47,248 nucleotides of DNA from Nitrosomonas ureae (GCF_900108305.1 NZ_FNUX01000023.1:1-47248); one strand, 5' to 3'. Positions 28,762 through 37,994 are shown, counted from the first letter of the stretch. The notes: generated from the letters alone by a model not told the origin. Made by a program: numbers and translations.

Positions 28762-29598
28762 ATGAGGATTATGGCAACAAAAATGGACGGTTGCGGCAAC
28801 TCATTCCTGTTGGTTGATGAGATGAAGAACCCTGTGCCCGGATTCGATCGCGCGCGAATCTCACATGCCTTGGCAACACAACATGATACCGATGGGATTC
28901 TTTATGTGGATCAACAGCAGGGAATGCCTACGATGAAAATTTTTGATCGCGATGGTACCGAAGAAACCATGTGCGGCAATGGGCTGCGTTGTGCAACGCG
29001 TTATTTCCGCGATACTTATGTGCACAGTAATGTGTTCAACATCATTACCGGCGATGGTCTGAAGGAAGTGTTCGTCAATAACGACTGCGTTGAGGTCAAT
29101 CTGGGTGCCGCGCGGGATTACCGGCAAATCGATCAGAATTGCCATTATGTGTATACCGGCGTGCCGCATGTCGTGGTTATCGGTTCCGAGATCAGCCTGG
29201 AAACCGCAAGGGCACAGGGGCAATCGTTGCGCAACGATAAATCCCTGTGCGAGTTGGTCGGCCACCCGGAAGGCGTGAATGTCAATTTCATTTGGCGCAC
29301 TACAGATAGCATTACCCTGCGTACCTTTGAGGTTGGCGTGGAAGATGTCACGCAAAGCTGCGGGACCGGCAGTGCGGCAAGTGCTTATGTTGCAGCTGAG
29401 GTGTTTGGAATCGATTTGCCCATCCTGACGCATTCTCTGGGTGGTAGCCTACGTATCAGAAACGATGATGGTGGGTTGTCGATCAGCGGTCCGACGCGCT
29501 ATCAAGGAAAAGTGATCGGATTTGACCATGCAAACTTTGCCAGATCCGTCGAGCCGGTCGACTTCTGGCAGCGCAATTATGCCTGGCAGGGAATGTAG
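28762..29598 (+). CDS. DapF-like amino-acid epimerase/racemase, substrate probably not diaminopimelate
   Basis: A 278-residue cofactor-independent epimerase with the two-domain DapF fold. The two catalytic cysteines are Cys71 (ETMCGNGLRC) and Cys200 (VTQSCGTGSAAS). Relative to DapF, positions that contact the distal end of diaminopimelate are changed: DTDGILYVD replaces FDQLLVVE (Gln to Gly45), IFDRDG replaces IFNADG (Asn to Asp62), GVPH replaces GNPH (Asn to Val134), and TFEVG replaces YERG (Arg to Val191). The opening MDGCGNSF replaces MHGLGNDF. It would normally be annotated dapF, but these changes resemble those expected in racemases of other amino acids. AAGGG lies before the ATG. Third gene of the cluster. 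Confidence 0.88.
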   Translation: MRIMATKMDGCGNSFLLVDEMKNPVPGFDRARISHALATQHDTDGILYVDQQQGMPTMKIFDRDGTEETMCGNGLRCATRYFRDTYVHSNVFNIITGDGLKEVFVNNDCVEVNLGAARDYRQIDQNCHYVYTGVPHVVVIGSEISLETARAQGQSLRNDKSLCELVGHPEGVNVNFIWRTTDSITLRTFEVGVEDVTQSCGTGSAASAYVAAEVFGIDLPILTHSLGGSLRIRNDDGGLSISGPTRYQGKVIGFDHANFARSVEPVDFWQRNYAWQGM

Positions 29599-29692
29599 AC
29601 CGCTTGCTAACCCGTTTGTAGCTGAAAGATCGGTACGGTTTTTATTACTGCGGCATTGTTAAATGCCGGAAAATTTTTTCATAAGGCAGGAT

Positions 29693-29974
29693 ATGGAATT
29701 CTCATTCGTTACCTTCTTTCTCATCATGGCTGCAATGGCGGTGGCGGATGTTTGCTGGACGCTGTATTTTATCGATGTGGATGAAAGAAGGGCTCATGCT
29801 GCCGCGTTCTGGTCGGCAATGATCATACTGGTCACCGCATTTACCGTCACCAATTATGTCGAGAACAAGATTTATATCGCAGCCGCTTTCCTCGGGGCGT
29901 ATTTGGGCACCTATGGCACGATTGAATGGAAGAAAAAAATGGAATCGAAATCAAAGCCTGAATTGATCGATTGA
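29693..29974 (+). CDS. Small three-helix membrane protein
   Basis: About 93 residues from the ATG at 29693, which has AAGGCAGG upstream; an ATG at 29663 in the same frame is less likely. Three hydrophobic segments: about 4-26, 36-52 and 58-76. The short loop FIDVDERRAHAAA separates the first two, and the basic tail is WKKKMESKSKP. The sequence resembles small uncharacterised membrane proteins also seen in phages, but no family is named. It lies 94 bp after the DapF-like gene on the same strand. Whether it belongs to that operon is open. Confidence 0.65.
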   Translation: MEFSFVTFFLIMAAMAVADVCWTLYFIDVDERRAHAAAFWSAMIILVTAFTVTNYVENKIYIAAAFLGAYLGTYGTIEWKKKMESKSKPELID

Positions 29975-30069
29975 GTTTTTCCAACGCCTGCCCCGCATCA
30001 GCCGCGGTATTATATCTGCACTCCAAATAACAGTGGTTCAGCGATTTCTGAAGAATTAATCAACACTCA

Positions 30070-31419
30070 TTATCGCACTTGCTCGAATCGTTGGCGCAAG
30101 CTTTTCACCACGCCGGATTCGCCGCGGACCCGGAAGAAAGCGCCTTCACCATCTGCACGTTCTTCCAGCACTTTACAATTGGCGTAGATTTGGCTGCGCA
30201 GTTGCTGCGCCGTCCAAGGCAGAAAAAGCTCGTCTTCCACGAGATCTTGCTGGAAGAATGCGACGATTTGCTGGTGTAAGCTGGCGATATCGTCAGGGCG
30301 GCGCGCGCTCATCACGATGCAAGCCGGGTACAGGGTTTTGAGCACGGCTTCGCATTCAGCTTGCGCTGCGGCATCTCCGGTATGATCGATCTTGTTAAAA
30401 ATACGGATACGTGGAATATCCTGTGCATCAATTTCTTCAAGCACTTTGTCGGTGACTTCAAGCTGGCGCTCATAGCCGGAGTCGCTCGCATCGATGACAT
30501 GAAGCAACAGTGATGCATCCAGCGCCTCGTCGAGCGTTGATTTGAACGATGCGACGAGGCCATGCGGCAGATTTTTTATGAATCCGACCGTATCGCTGAC
30601 GAGCACGCGCGGCACACTTTCGGGGTGAAGGGTGCGCACGGTGGTATCGAGCGTGGCGAAAAGCTTATTGGCCACCAGCACTTCGCTGCCGGTGAGTGCG
30701 CGCATCAAGGTGGACTTGCCTGCATTGGTGTAGCCGACGAGCGCTACGCTGGCGTTTCCCCGCCGCTCCAGCCGGCGTGCGCGCTGAATCTGGCGTTCGG
30801 CATCCATCGCGACGATTTCCAGTTGCAATTCTGCGATGCGGTCACGGATCTTGCGCCGATCCAGTTCAGTGTGCGATTCTCCGGCACCCCGTCCGCCGGT
30901 GCCGCTGCGTTGCCGGCCTTGCGGTCCCGCCAGCTTGGCCATTTCGCGCAGGCGCGGCGCCATGTAGCTGAGACGTGCGATTTCCACCTGGGCACGCGCA
31001 GCGGGGGAACGTGCATTACGATGAAAAATCTCAAGGATGACCATCGTACGATCCATTACCTCGCAACCGGTTTCTTTTTCCAGGTTGCGCGCTTGTGATG
31101 GCGAAATCTCGTGGTCAACCAGAATCACGTCAATAACCTTTGTGTCAGATTTGGCATTTTGCGGTGTTTCCTGTCCATCACCATCAAATTCGTTGTTTAC
31201 AAATTGGCGGATCTCCTGACGTTTCCCGGCTCCTAAATATGCTGCCGCGTCAAAGCCGGAACGTTTCTGCATGAATCTATGCACGACTTTAAACCCCAGT
31301 GTCTTAGCCAGTTCGCATAACTCGGTTAACGATGCTTCGAACTCCGCGTCTGTCACGCTGGACAGCTGTACAGCCGCCACAACCGCGCATCTGGATTTTT
31401 CTTGGGATTCGTTTTGCAT
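30070..31419 (-). CDS. hflX: GTPase HflX
   Basis: A 449-residue ribosome-associated GTPase that splits stalled or heat-damaged 70S ribosomes. The N-terminal HflX domain includes LVDHEISPSQARNLEKETG, then a basic coiled-coil linker. The G domain has G1 GYTNAGKST, G3 DTVGF and G4 NKID. The sequence GAGESHTELDRRKIRDRI between domains is typical of HflX. Usually encoded after hfq; here hfq is absent and the gene stands next to spoT with a 190-bp gap. Confidence 0.95.
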   Translation of the reverse strand: MQNESQEKSRCAVVAAVQLSSVTDAEFEASLTELCELAKTLGFKVVHRFMQKRSGFDAAAYLGAGKRQEIRQFVNNEFDGDGQETPQNAKSDTKVIDVILVDHEISPSQARNLEKETGCEVMDRTMVILEIFHRNARSPAARAQVEIARLSYMAPRLREMAKLAGPQGRQRSGTGGRGAGESHTELDRRKIRDRIAELQLEIVAMDAERQIQRARRLERRGNASVALVGYTNAGKSTLMRALTGSEVLVANKLFATLDTTVRTLHPESVPRVLVSDTVGFIKNLPHGLVASFKSTLDEALDASLLLHVIDASDSGYERQLEVTDKVLEEIDAQDIPRIRIFNKIDHTGDAAAQAECEAVLKTLYPACIVMSARRPDDIASLHQQIVAFFQQDLVEDELFLPWTAQQLRSQIYANCKVLEERADGEGAFFRVRGESGVVKSLRQRFEQVR

Positions 31420-31610
31420 GTGCTAATAGCCTTTGTTTGGAAAATTAAGCCGGGTGACCATTATTGTTGATAAAGATCATCAGCAGAAAAAATATGCATT
31501 ATGAGAATATTCTGCATTAACAGTTAGAGCACATAACTGAGGATTATTGTCTGTTCACTTATGCGCTGATTCAGAAGGATGCGGCTGGGTATCAAGTGGT
31601 GAATGCGAGT

Positions 31611-33716
31611 TTAATCTTCTATGCGGCTGATGGTGGAAATTTCGCGAAGGTGTCTGAGGCCGCGGATAACTTGTGAGAGATGAAGTCTGTTGTTAACTTG
31701 CAGAACGAAGCGCATGTGCATGTAATCATTTTCACTTTCCATGACAATATCGTCAATATTTGAATCGGCTTTGGCTATTTCAGCGGCAACCCGCGCTAAT
31801 ACGCCTTGTTTATTGACCGCAATGATTTTAATCGCGGCTTCAAAAGTGCGGGTGATATCTTTTCCCCAAGTAACGTTCAGACAATTTTCCTGACTTTTGG
31901 CGTTGTGTGAGATGTTACTGCAATTCAGCATGTGAATGATCAGGCCGGAATCTTTTTTGATGATGCCGACGATGGCGTCTCCCGGTATCGGACGGCAACA
32001 TTTGGCAAATTGGACAACCAGACCCTCAGTTCCCATGATGGTAATAGGAATAGCCGTTTGTTCATGGGAAATGGATTCTGCCGGTGTTGTCAGCCGTTTC
32101 GCTACAATAGCCGGAAGCTGTTTTCCTAGGGCCATTTCCGTAAATAATTCTTCCCTGGATTTGACGCCGCTATCGCGCACTAACTTATCCCATTGTATCG
32201 CGGTAATAGAATCCGGATCGATATTGAATGAAGTTAGCGCCTGATTTAACATGCGCTCACCTAATTTAATCGATTCTTCGTATTGTATCGTCTTGAGAAA
32301 GTGGCGAATATGGGAGCGTGCCCTACCGGTTGCGACATAGCCGAGCCAGGATGGATTGGGCTTGGCATACGGCGCTGTAACGATTTCTATGCGGTCTCCA
32401 CTTTTCAGTTTTGTGCGTAACGGCGCATTTTCACCATTAATTTTGGCGGCAACGCAGCAGTTTCCGACATCGGAGTGAACGGCATAGGCAAAGTCGACGG
32501 CGGTTGATCCCCGTGGTAGTGTCAATATCTTACCTTGCGGGGTGAAAACAAAAACATCGCTAGGGAATAAATCGATTTTCAGATGTTCCAGAAACTCGGA
32601 TGAATCCGTTGAGCTGCTCAATGTTTCCATTAAATTCTGCAGCCACTGGCTGGTTTTTAAATGCAGCTCATCAAAATTTCCATCCAGATTTTTATAGAGC
32701 CAATGAGAAGCCACGCCATTTTCAGCAATTCGATGCATTTCCGCCGTGCGGATTTGTATTTCGATGGGGATGCCGAATGGACCCAGTAATGTGCTATGCA
32801 AGGATTGGTAATCGTTATTTTTGGGAATTGCTATATAATCCTTGAATTTCCCTGGAATCGGTTTGTACAGGCTGTGCAGCATTCCTAATGCAACATAGCA
32901 TGAGGGAATGTCTTTGACGATTACACGGAAACCGTAAATATCAAGTACTTCAGAGAACGATAAATGCTTCTCCACCATTTTGTTATAAATGCTGTAAAGA
33001 TGTTTCTCGCGCCCGGTTACTTCCGCTTCCAAATGCACTTCTTTTAGTTTCAGCGAGATGGTTTCCAGAATTTTTCCAACAACTTCACGGCGATTGCCAC
33101 GCGCTGCTTTGGTCGCTTTTACCAGTACTTTATAGCGCATGGGATAGGAATATCTAAAACCCAGTTCCTGTAGTTCCTGGTAGATATTGTTAAGCCCCAG
33201 CCGGTGGGCGATGGGTGCATAAATTTCCAGTGTTTCACGGGCGATGCTGCGCTGCTTTGCCGGAAGCATGACCTCCAGCGTCTGCATATTGTGCAAACGG
33301 TCTGCCAGCTTTATCAGAATGACGCGGACATCTCGGGCCATAGCCAGCAACATTTTGCGAAAGTTTTCAGCCTGAGCTTCTTCTTGCGTTTGGAATTGAA
33401 TTTTTGCAAGTTTGGAAACACCATCAACTAATTCCGCAACTGGTTCACCGAATCTTTCGCTGATTTCCGCCTTGGAGATATCGGTATCTTCTACGACATC
33501 ATGCAATAAAGCCGCTGTCAGGGTAGGGGCATCGAGATGCAGTTTGCTTAGAATTCTTGCGACTGCTACGGGATGAGAAATGTAAGGTTCCCCGGACTTG
33601 CGGAATTGTCCTGAATGAGCTCCTAAACCAAATGAATAAGCATTTTTGAGTTGAATAATATCTTCTGGTTTAAGATACTTCGATGTTTCTGAAAAAAGAA
33701 AATCTGCTTCTGGCAT
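31611..33716 (-). CDS. spoT: Bifunctional (p)ppGpp synthetase/hydrolase (SpoT/Rsh)
   Basis: A 701-residue Rsh enzyme with the full domain set. The HD hydrolase has its metal motif in LLHDVVEDTD (His72-Asp73, Glu76-Asp77). The synthetase has GKFKDYIAIPKNNDYQSLH. A TGS domain lies at about 385-450, a zinc-finger/helical region includes KCCRPIPGDAIVGI, and a C-terminal ACT domain spans about 625-701. The intact HD motif means it can degrade ppGpp; the synthetase motif suggests it can also make it. The usual gmk-rpoZ-spoT order is kept, but 324 bp with a MITE-like element lie between rpoZ and spoT, which may uncouple their expression. Confidence 0.95.
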   Translation of the reverse strand: MPEADFLFSETSKYLKPEDIIQLKNAYSFGLGAHSGQFRKSGEPYISHPVAVARILSKLHLDAPTLTAALLHDVVEDTDISKAEISERFGEPVAELVDGVSKLAKIQFQTQEEAQAENFRKMLLAMARDVRVILIKLADRLHNMQTLEVMLPAKQRSIARETLEIYAPIAHRLGLNNIYQELQELGFRYSYPMRYKVLVKATKAARGNRREVVGKILETISLKLKEVHLEAEVTGREKHLYSIYNKMVEKHLSFSEVLDIYGFRVIVKDIPSCYVALGMLHSLYKPIPGKFKDYIAIPKNNDYQSLHSTLLGPFGIPIEIQIRTAEMHRIAENGVASHWLYKNLDGNFDELHLKTSQWLQNLMETLSSSTDSSEFLEHLKIDLFPSDVFVFTPQGKILTLPRGSTAVDFAYAVHSDVGNCCVAAKINGENAPLRTKLKSGDRIEIVTAPYAKPNPSWLGYVATGRARSHIRHFLKTIQYEESIKLGERMLNQALTSFNIDPDSITAIQWDKLVRDSGVKSREELFTEMALGKQLPAIVAKRLTTPAESISHEQTAIPITIMGTEGLVVQFAKCCRPIPGDAIVGIIKKDSGLIIHMLNCSNISHNAKSQENCLNVTWGKDITRTFEAAIKIIAVNKQGVLARVAAEIAKADSNIDDIVMESENDYMHMRFVLQVNNRLHLSQVIRGLRHLREISTISRIED

Positions 33717-33776
33717 TGAATTTAATTCATTGAGTATGCATCATCAAATTACATAATATTTAAGCGATGGATTCTA

Positions 33777-33920
33777 GAAAGCACTGATTAATTGGCTGCA
33801 CGAACGAATCACTTCGTTGCGCGGCGCCCGCACCTTCGCCTATCTCGTTGATATGTCTCAGTTGCTGTGTTCCAGGCATCTCGTGTTTCATCTCGTTCGC
33901 CGAATGAATCGGCGCTTCCC
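33777..33920. mobile_element. MITE-like element with TA-flanked terminal inverted repeats
   Basis: A 144-bp non-coding segment flanked on both sides by TA (33775-33776 and 33921-33922). Its left end GAAAGCACTGATTAATTGGC and the reverse complement of its right end (GGGAAGCGCCGATTCATTCG and onward) match over about 17 of 20 bases. Inside are two further hairpins (AACGAA-TCAC-TTCGTT and CGCCGA...TCGGCG). It is more G+C rich than its flanks. Structure and TA flanks fit a MITE mobilised by an IS630/Tc1-type transposase. This is from sequence alone; no other copy was seen in this window. Confidence 0.55.
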
Positions 33921-34040
33921 TAAGTTTAAATCAAAAATTGATACTTTGTGACTTTGGATTTGGTATCCGGCAGATTGATGAAGAGTAGCCAGGCCTAAGA
34001 AATTACCAGGATTTATGGGTCTTATATTATTGAAGTCGAT

Positions 34041-34247
34041 TTACATATTTCTTGGGTTGAGAATCTCCATGCCCACTTTGCCATGCGCAACTTCACGCAG
34101 CGCCACGACCGTAGGTTTATCGCGTGCGGCTTCAACCAAAGGAGCAGAGCCAATCGCCAGTTGTCTTGCGCGCGTTGTTGCAACAAGAGTCATATCAAAT
34201 CGGTTAGGTATTTTTTTTAAACAATCATCAACAGTAATTCGCGCCAT
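34041..34247 (-). CDS. rpoZ: RNA polymerase omega subunit
   Basis: A 68-residue omega subunit beginning [19 protein letters not shown], the conserved family start, followed by the ATTRARQL helix and the Lys-Pro-Thr segment. It supports RNA polymerase assembly and forms part of the ppGpp site. Neighbours gmk upstream and spoT downstream are the usual ones. Length is slightly short of the Betaproteobacterial average, with a complete start and stop. Confidence 0.96.
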   Translation of the reverse strand: MARITVDDCLKKIPNRFDMTLVATTRARQLAIGSAPLVEAARDKPTVVALREVAHGKVGMEILNPRNM

Positions 34248-34338
34248 CTCATTCGCCTCCAGTTATGATAATAATGTGCAAATTTTACAGTAAAAAAGAT
34301 GAAATGATGGCGTTTATTCGTTCATTAATAAATGCCTG

Positions 34339-34956
34339 TTATGATAGCTGAGCAACCAAAGCTTGGTGTCTCATTATTTGCCGTTCTGTCTTCAAGCATT
34401 CAGCTTTGACAATGCAGATTAAATCGCTGAGTGCTTCATCCAGGTTGTTGTTAACAATGATGTAATCAAACTCTGCGATATGATTGACTTCCTCCCGGGC
34501 CGCCATAAGCCGTTTTTTGATGACTTTGGAATCATCCTGCGCGCGAGTTTTTAGCCGGGTTGCCAGCGCTTCGACTGAAGGCGGGAGAATAAAAATGCCG
34601 ACGGAATGAGGAAAAATTTTCTGTATTTGTTTTGCTCCCTGACAATCTATTTCAAGCAAAATATCCTGCCCGGATGTCATGGCGTCATTGAGCCAGTGTT
34701 GCGAGGTACCGTAAAGATTGCCATAAACTTCTGCGCTTTCCACAAATTCGCCATCAAATAGCATTTGTTTGAATTTTTCTTCATTCACGAAATGATAGTC
34801 GCGGCCATTGATTTCTCCATTGCGTGGTGGCCGGGTGGTGTGTGAGATGGATAAACTAAGATTCAAGCCCGATTGCAGTAATTCTCGAACCAGACTGGTT
34901 TTTCCGGCTCCTGATGGTGCACTGATAATAAATAAACAACCTGGAGTTTTAATCAT
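34339..34956 (-). CDS. gmk: Guanylate kinase
   Basis: A 205-residue guanylate kinase converting GMP to GDP with ATP. The P-loop SAPSGAGKTSL is at about 12-22. The GMP-binding segment SHTTRPPRNGEINGRDYHFV and the lid QDDSKVIKKRL are present. I chose the ATG at 34956 because the earlier start at 34971 is a TTG with no better ribosome-binding site. First gene of the gmk-rpoZ-spoT set. Confidence 0.95.
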   Translation of the reverse strand: MIKTPGCLFIISAPSGAGKTSLVRELLQSGLNLSLSISHTTRPPRNGEINGRDYHFVNEEKFKQMLFDGEFVESAEVYGNLYGTSQHWLNDAMTSGQDILLEIDCQGAKQIQKIFPHSVGIFILPPSVEALATRLKTRAQDDSKVIKKRLMAAREEVNHIAEFDYIIVNNNLDEALSDLICIVKAECLKTERQIMRHQALVAQLS

Positions 34957-34995
34957 GGTACTTGTGCCCAATCAACTTTATACGTCAATAATTTC

Positions 34996-36612
34996 TTATT
35001 TTGAGTTAAGAGCGATCAGTATTTGCCCTTTCAGAATTCTAACAAGCTTCGCTTCATCGTGGGTTATTCCTTCAGGTGATTCTGTCTCACGATCTGCATA
35101 AATTAAACCAATGGGTTTTTTATTCACTACCAAGGGAAGCACAAGGATGCTGCACGCATCAGGTAATAAAGTTGTATGCCACAGCGGCATGAGTTTACGA
35201 ATTCTGGGTGTAAAAGCGCTTGCAATGACGATGTCTATATTTCTTTGCATTGCAAGATGAAATAAATCATTAGTTGGTACAGTAGAGAAATTGAAGCCTT
35301 TTTGATATTCCAGATTCTTTTTTCCTAACGAACTACGTGCGCGAAATGAATTTATTTTAGAATCTTTTAAGCATAATGTAATAAAACGAAATCCAAATGC
35401 GGAATAAAGAGAATCCAAACCCAGATTGATAAGATTATCGAGCCTATAATCACCCGATGCCATCATCTCCGTTGTTTTCTGAATACCATTTAATAGTAAT
35501 GAGGATGCATTATAGGGTTTGTTGCATGCATAGCGCTCAGTAATTTGCAGATTATGAGGTTCATTGTCATTGATCGTCAGCTCATTGATTAAATTTTCTT
35601 CCGCAGCAATATCGAATTCACAATGCGTTGAATCCTGGCTGATTTTATTATTCTTATCCAAAGATTCCAAATCTGCGCTAACGAGAAGTTCGCGCGTTTC
35701 CAAAGTAGCTTTACTGATTAATTCATTCAGTACGGGCATAGTCAGATTAAACACTTTGCCAAAACGATTAAGCAATTTTTCCTTTAGCTCGATTTCCTCG
35801 GTGATTAAGTTAGTATTTAAAACAAGCGGTGCGGCTTTTTCACAAAATTCTGCAGCTATCTGCATCCATTCTTGTTTATTCCTGGGTGTGATCAAGGCAC
35901 CGGATGGTTTTGCGCTGAGGGCCTGAATCACATTGGAAGGTACGTTCCATTCTTCTAACAAGGCTTCTGTCAAGGTATCAAGACTGAAGCCAAGTACCTG
36001 CATGGACGCCTGTGCTGGCGTGTGCTGACCTTGAGTGACAAGCGCCATCATTGAGTGATAAAGATCCGGCTCATAAGTAGCTAGCAAAATACGCCCAAGA
36101 TTTTTGAATAAAGCAGCAATGGAAGCTTCTTCAATATCTTTGGTAAATGACACAGCTAATTTACGACTAATCACGCTTGCTGCCAGTGCATGAATTAATT
36201 CGATACGTACATGTGCTGCATGTTTTGCGGGCATTCCATCGACTAACAATATAGCCAAGGCGCTGGTTTTGACAGCATCGAATCCTAGCAGGAATATCGC
36301 TTTATTGATGCTGGAAATTTCTTTATTCGTAATTGCTTTAAACGCTGCCGAATTGGATAAGCGCAGGATCTTTTGCGTTAATGAAACATCGGATAAAACA
36401 TAATAAGATAATTGTTGTATCGATTGATCATCCGATGAGGACAGCTTTACAATGCGCGCGATGGAACTGCCAAGCGCCGGAAGATCGGGATCATTGGCGA
36501 CGGCATCGATCAACCGGTCTTTTAAGGTCTTGGCACCGCTTTTTATTATTGCCGTAAAAACAAAGGAATTTGATGAACCTTGGGGAAAATAAGGTTTTTG
36601 TATAGAACCCAT
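34996..36612 (-). CDS. HDOD-GAF signalling protein
   Basis: A 538-residue cytoplasmic protein. Residues about 30-235 form an HDOD domain (VLSDVSLTQKILRLSNSAAF, INKAIFLLGFDAVKTSALAI, IAALFKNLGRILLATYEPD). The C-terminal part (about 370-535) is GAF-like and ends with ILVLPLVVNKKPIGLIYADR. The middle is a helical linker. HDOD-GAF proteins are found in c-di-GMP and chemotaxis networks but their ligands are mostly unknown. It lies 39 bp upstream of gmk on the same strand, so it may share the gmk transcript. AGAG precedes the ATG. Confidence 0.87.
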   Translation of the reverse strand: MGSIQKPYFPQGSSNSFVFTAIIKSGAKTLKDRLIDAVANDPDLPALGSSIARIVKLSSSDDQSIQQLSYYVLSDVSLTQKILRLSNSAAFKAITNKEISSINKAIFLLGFDAVKTSALAILLVDGMPAKHAAHVRIELIHALAASVISRKLAVSFTKDIEEASIAALFKNLGRILLATYEPDLYHSMMALVTQGQHTPAQASMQVLGFSLDTLTEALLEEWNVPSNVIQALSAKPSGALITPRNKQEWMQIAAEFCEKAAPLVLNTNLITEEIELKEKLLNRFGKVFNLTMPVLNELISKATLETRELLVSADLESLDKNNKISQDSTHCEFDIAAEENLINELTINDNEPHNLQITERYACNKPYNASSLLLNGIQKTTEMMASGDYRLDNLINLGLDSLYSAFGFRFITLCLKDSKINSFRARSSLGKKNLEYQKGFNFSTVPTNDLFHLAMQRNIDIVIASAFTPRIRKLMPLWHTTLLPDACSILVLPLVVNKKPIGLIYADRETESPEGITHDEAKLVRILKGQILIALNSK

Positions 36613-36806
36613 CGTAATGCTCTTTTCTATAAGATGCTGATGTATATAAAATAATTATGTTTCTGGCTATTCATATCAGATTCTTTATCTGAATGCTAAA
36701 AAAATGAAGTTTTTCTGTTTTTAAGTTATCGACACGAATAGGAATTGGTTGATAATAAAGTTAATCTCTATCAGGTTTAATTTGCCGCTCCCAGGGACTG
36801 GGCTGT

Positions 36807-37277
36807 TTACTTAAACACCACGCCACGCTTGGCAAAATAATTCTGATGATATTCTTCTGCGTCATAGAATTGGCTGGCAGGTAAAATTTGCGTTACGATC
36901 GGATCTTGCCAGCGTCTGCTTATCTCGAGTTTATCCTTGAATTCTCTTGCGGATCTTTCTTGCTCCGGTGTGAAATAAAAAATGACAGAACGGTATTGCT
37001 CTCCAATATCGGGACCTTGCCGATCTTTCGTAGTAGGGTCATGGCAGTTCCAGAATTCGTTTAGCAAGGCTTCAAAAGAGATTTCATCGTCATCATATTT
37101 CACTAATACTACTTCAATATGGCCGGTAGTACCGGCGCAGACCGCGGCATAAGTCGGATTGGCGGTGTGCCCGCCGGAATAACCGCAGGTGACGTCTGTA
37201 ACCCCTTTATTGCGCCGGAAAGCTGCTTCGACCCCCCAAAAACAACCTGCTCCAAAAATGATCTTGTCTGTACTCAT
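36807..37277 (-). CDS. msrA: Peptide methionine (S)-S-oxide reductase A
   Basis: A 156-residue MsrA that repairs the S form of methionine sulfoxide. The catalytic cysteine is Cys12 in GAGCFWGVEAAF. The conserved GYSGGHTANPTY and FWNCHDPTTKDRQGPD with GEQYRS follow. It is cytosolic (no signal). It starts 10 bp after dsbA with GAGAAATTA before the ATG, so the two thiol-redox genes are co-transcribed. The resolving cysteine common near the C-terminus is not obvious. Confidence 0.95.
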   Translation of the reverse strand: MSTDKIIFGAGCFWGVEAAFRRNKGVTDVTCGYSGGHTANPTYAAVCAGTTGHIEVVLVKYDDDEISFEALLNEFWNCHDPTTKDRQGPDIGEQYRSVIFYFTPEQERSAREFKDKLEISRRWQDPIVTQILPASQFYDAEEYHQNYFAKRGVVFK

Positions 37278-37287
37278 TAATTTCTCA

Positions 37288-37923
37288 TTATTCCTTGCGT
37301 GCTTTTTCTATGAGTCTTTCTAGGGTTTTAATGGTATCTTGCGGCGTCGCACCCATCCTACCGCTGGTGAGATACTTTCCATTAATAACCAGAGCGGGGA
37401 CACCATTAAGCTGATATTGACGGGTCATTTGCGTCGACCTTGCGACCTGATTTTGTACGGCAAATGAATTGTAAGTGCTTTCAAATTTTTTTCTATCGAT
37501 ACCCTGTTTTTCGATCCAGTCGAATAAAACAGATTCATTATGCAAATCAATTTTGTCGCGATGAATGGCATCATAAATCTTATCGTTCAGCGTATCGGCT
37601 TGTGCCATGGCTTCAATGGCATAATAGATTTTGGCGGCGGATGCCCAGTTCGCGCGAAGAATAGCGGGTACGTAGCGGAAGCTAACATCATTCGGGATAT
37701 TCATCAGCCAGGTTTTAAGATGTGGATGCAGGCTATAACAATGCGGACAGCCGTACCAGAAGAATTCCAGAACTTCGATTTTGGCGCTATCCTCGGTAGG
37801 CTGAGGTTTAGCCAGGACAATATAATCCTTGCCTTCAACAATATCAGCTTGCGCACTGGCTATATTGATAAAACCTAAAGTCGACACTAAGAGCAGAACT
37901 GCAAGGAACTGATAGCGATTCAT
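37288..37923 (-). CDS. dsbA: Thiol:disulfide interchange protein DsbA
   Basis: A 211-residue periplasmic oxidoreductase that introduces disulfides into exported proteins. The signal peptide ends near NIASAQA. The thioredoxin-fold active site is FFWYGCPHCYSLHP (Cys59, Cys62) and the cis-proline loop is QLNGVPALVINGKY. It follows the SPOR-domain gene and precedes msrA, as in many Betaproteobacteria (argS-SPOR-dsbA). DsbB is not in the window. Confidence 0.96.
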   Translation of the reverse strand: MNRYQFLAVLLLVSTLGFINIASAQADIVEGKDYIVLAKPQPTEDSAKIEVLEFFWYGCPHCYSLHPHLKTWLMNIPNDVSFRYVPAILRANWASAAKIYYAIEAMAQADTLNDKIYDAIHRDKIDLHNESVLFDWIEKQGIDRKKFESTYNSFAVQNQVARSTQMTRQYQLNGVPALVINGKYLTSGRMGATPQDTIKTLERLIEKARKE

Positions 37924-37994
37924 TTTAATCTCCTAATAAAAAGCGCTTCGTTAAATACTGGGGAAAGCTCGATTAAACTAAGCTTAAACCTGTT

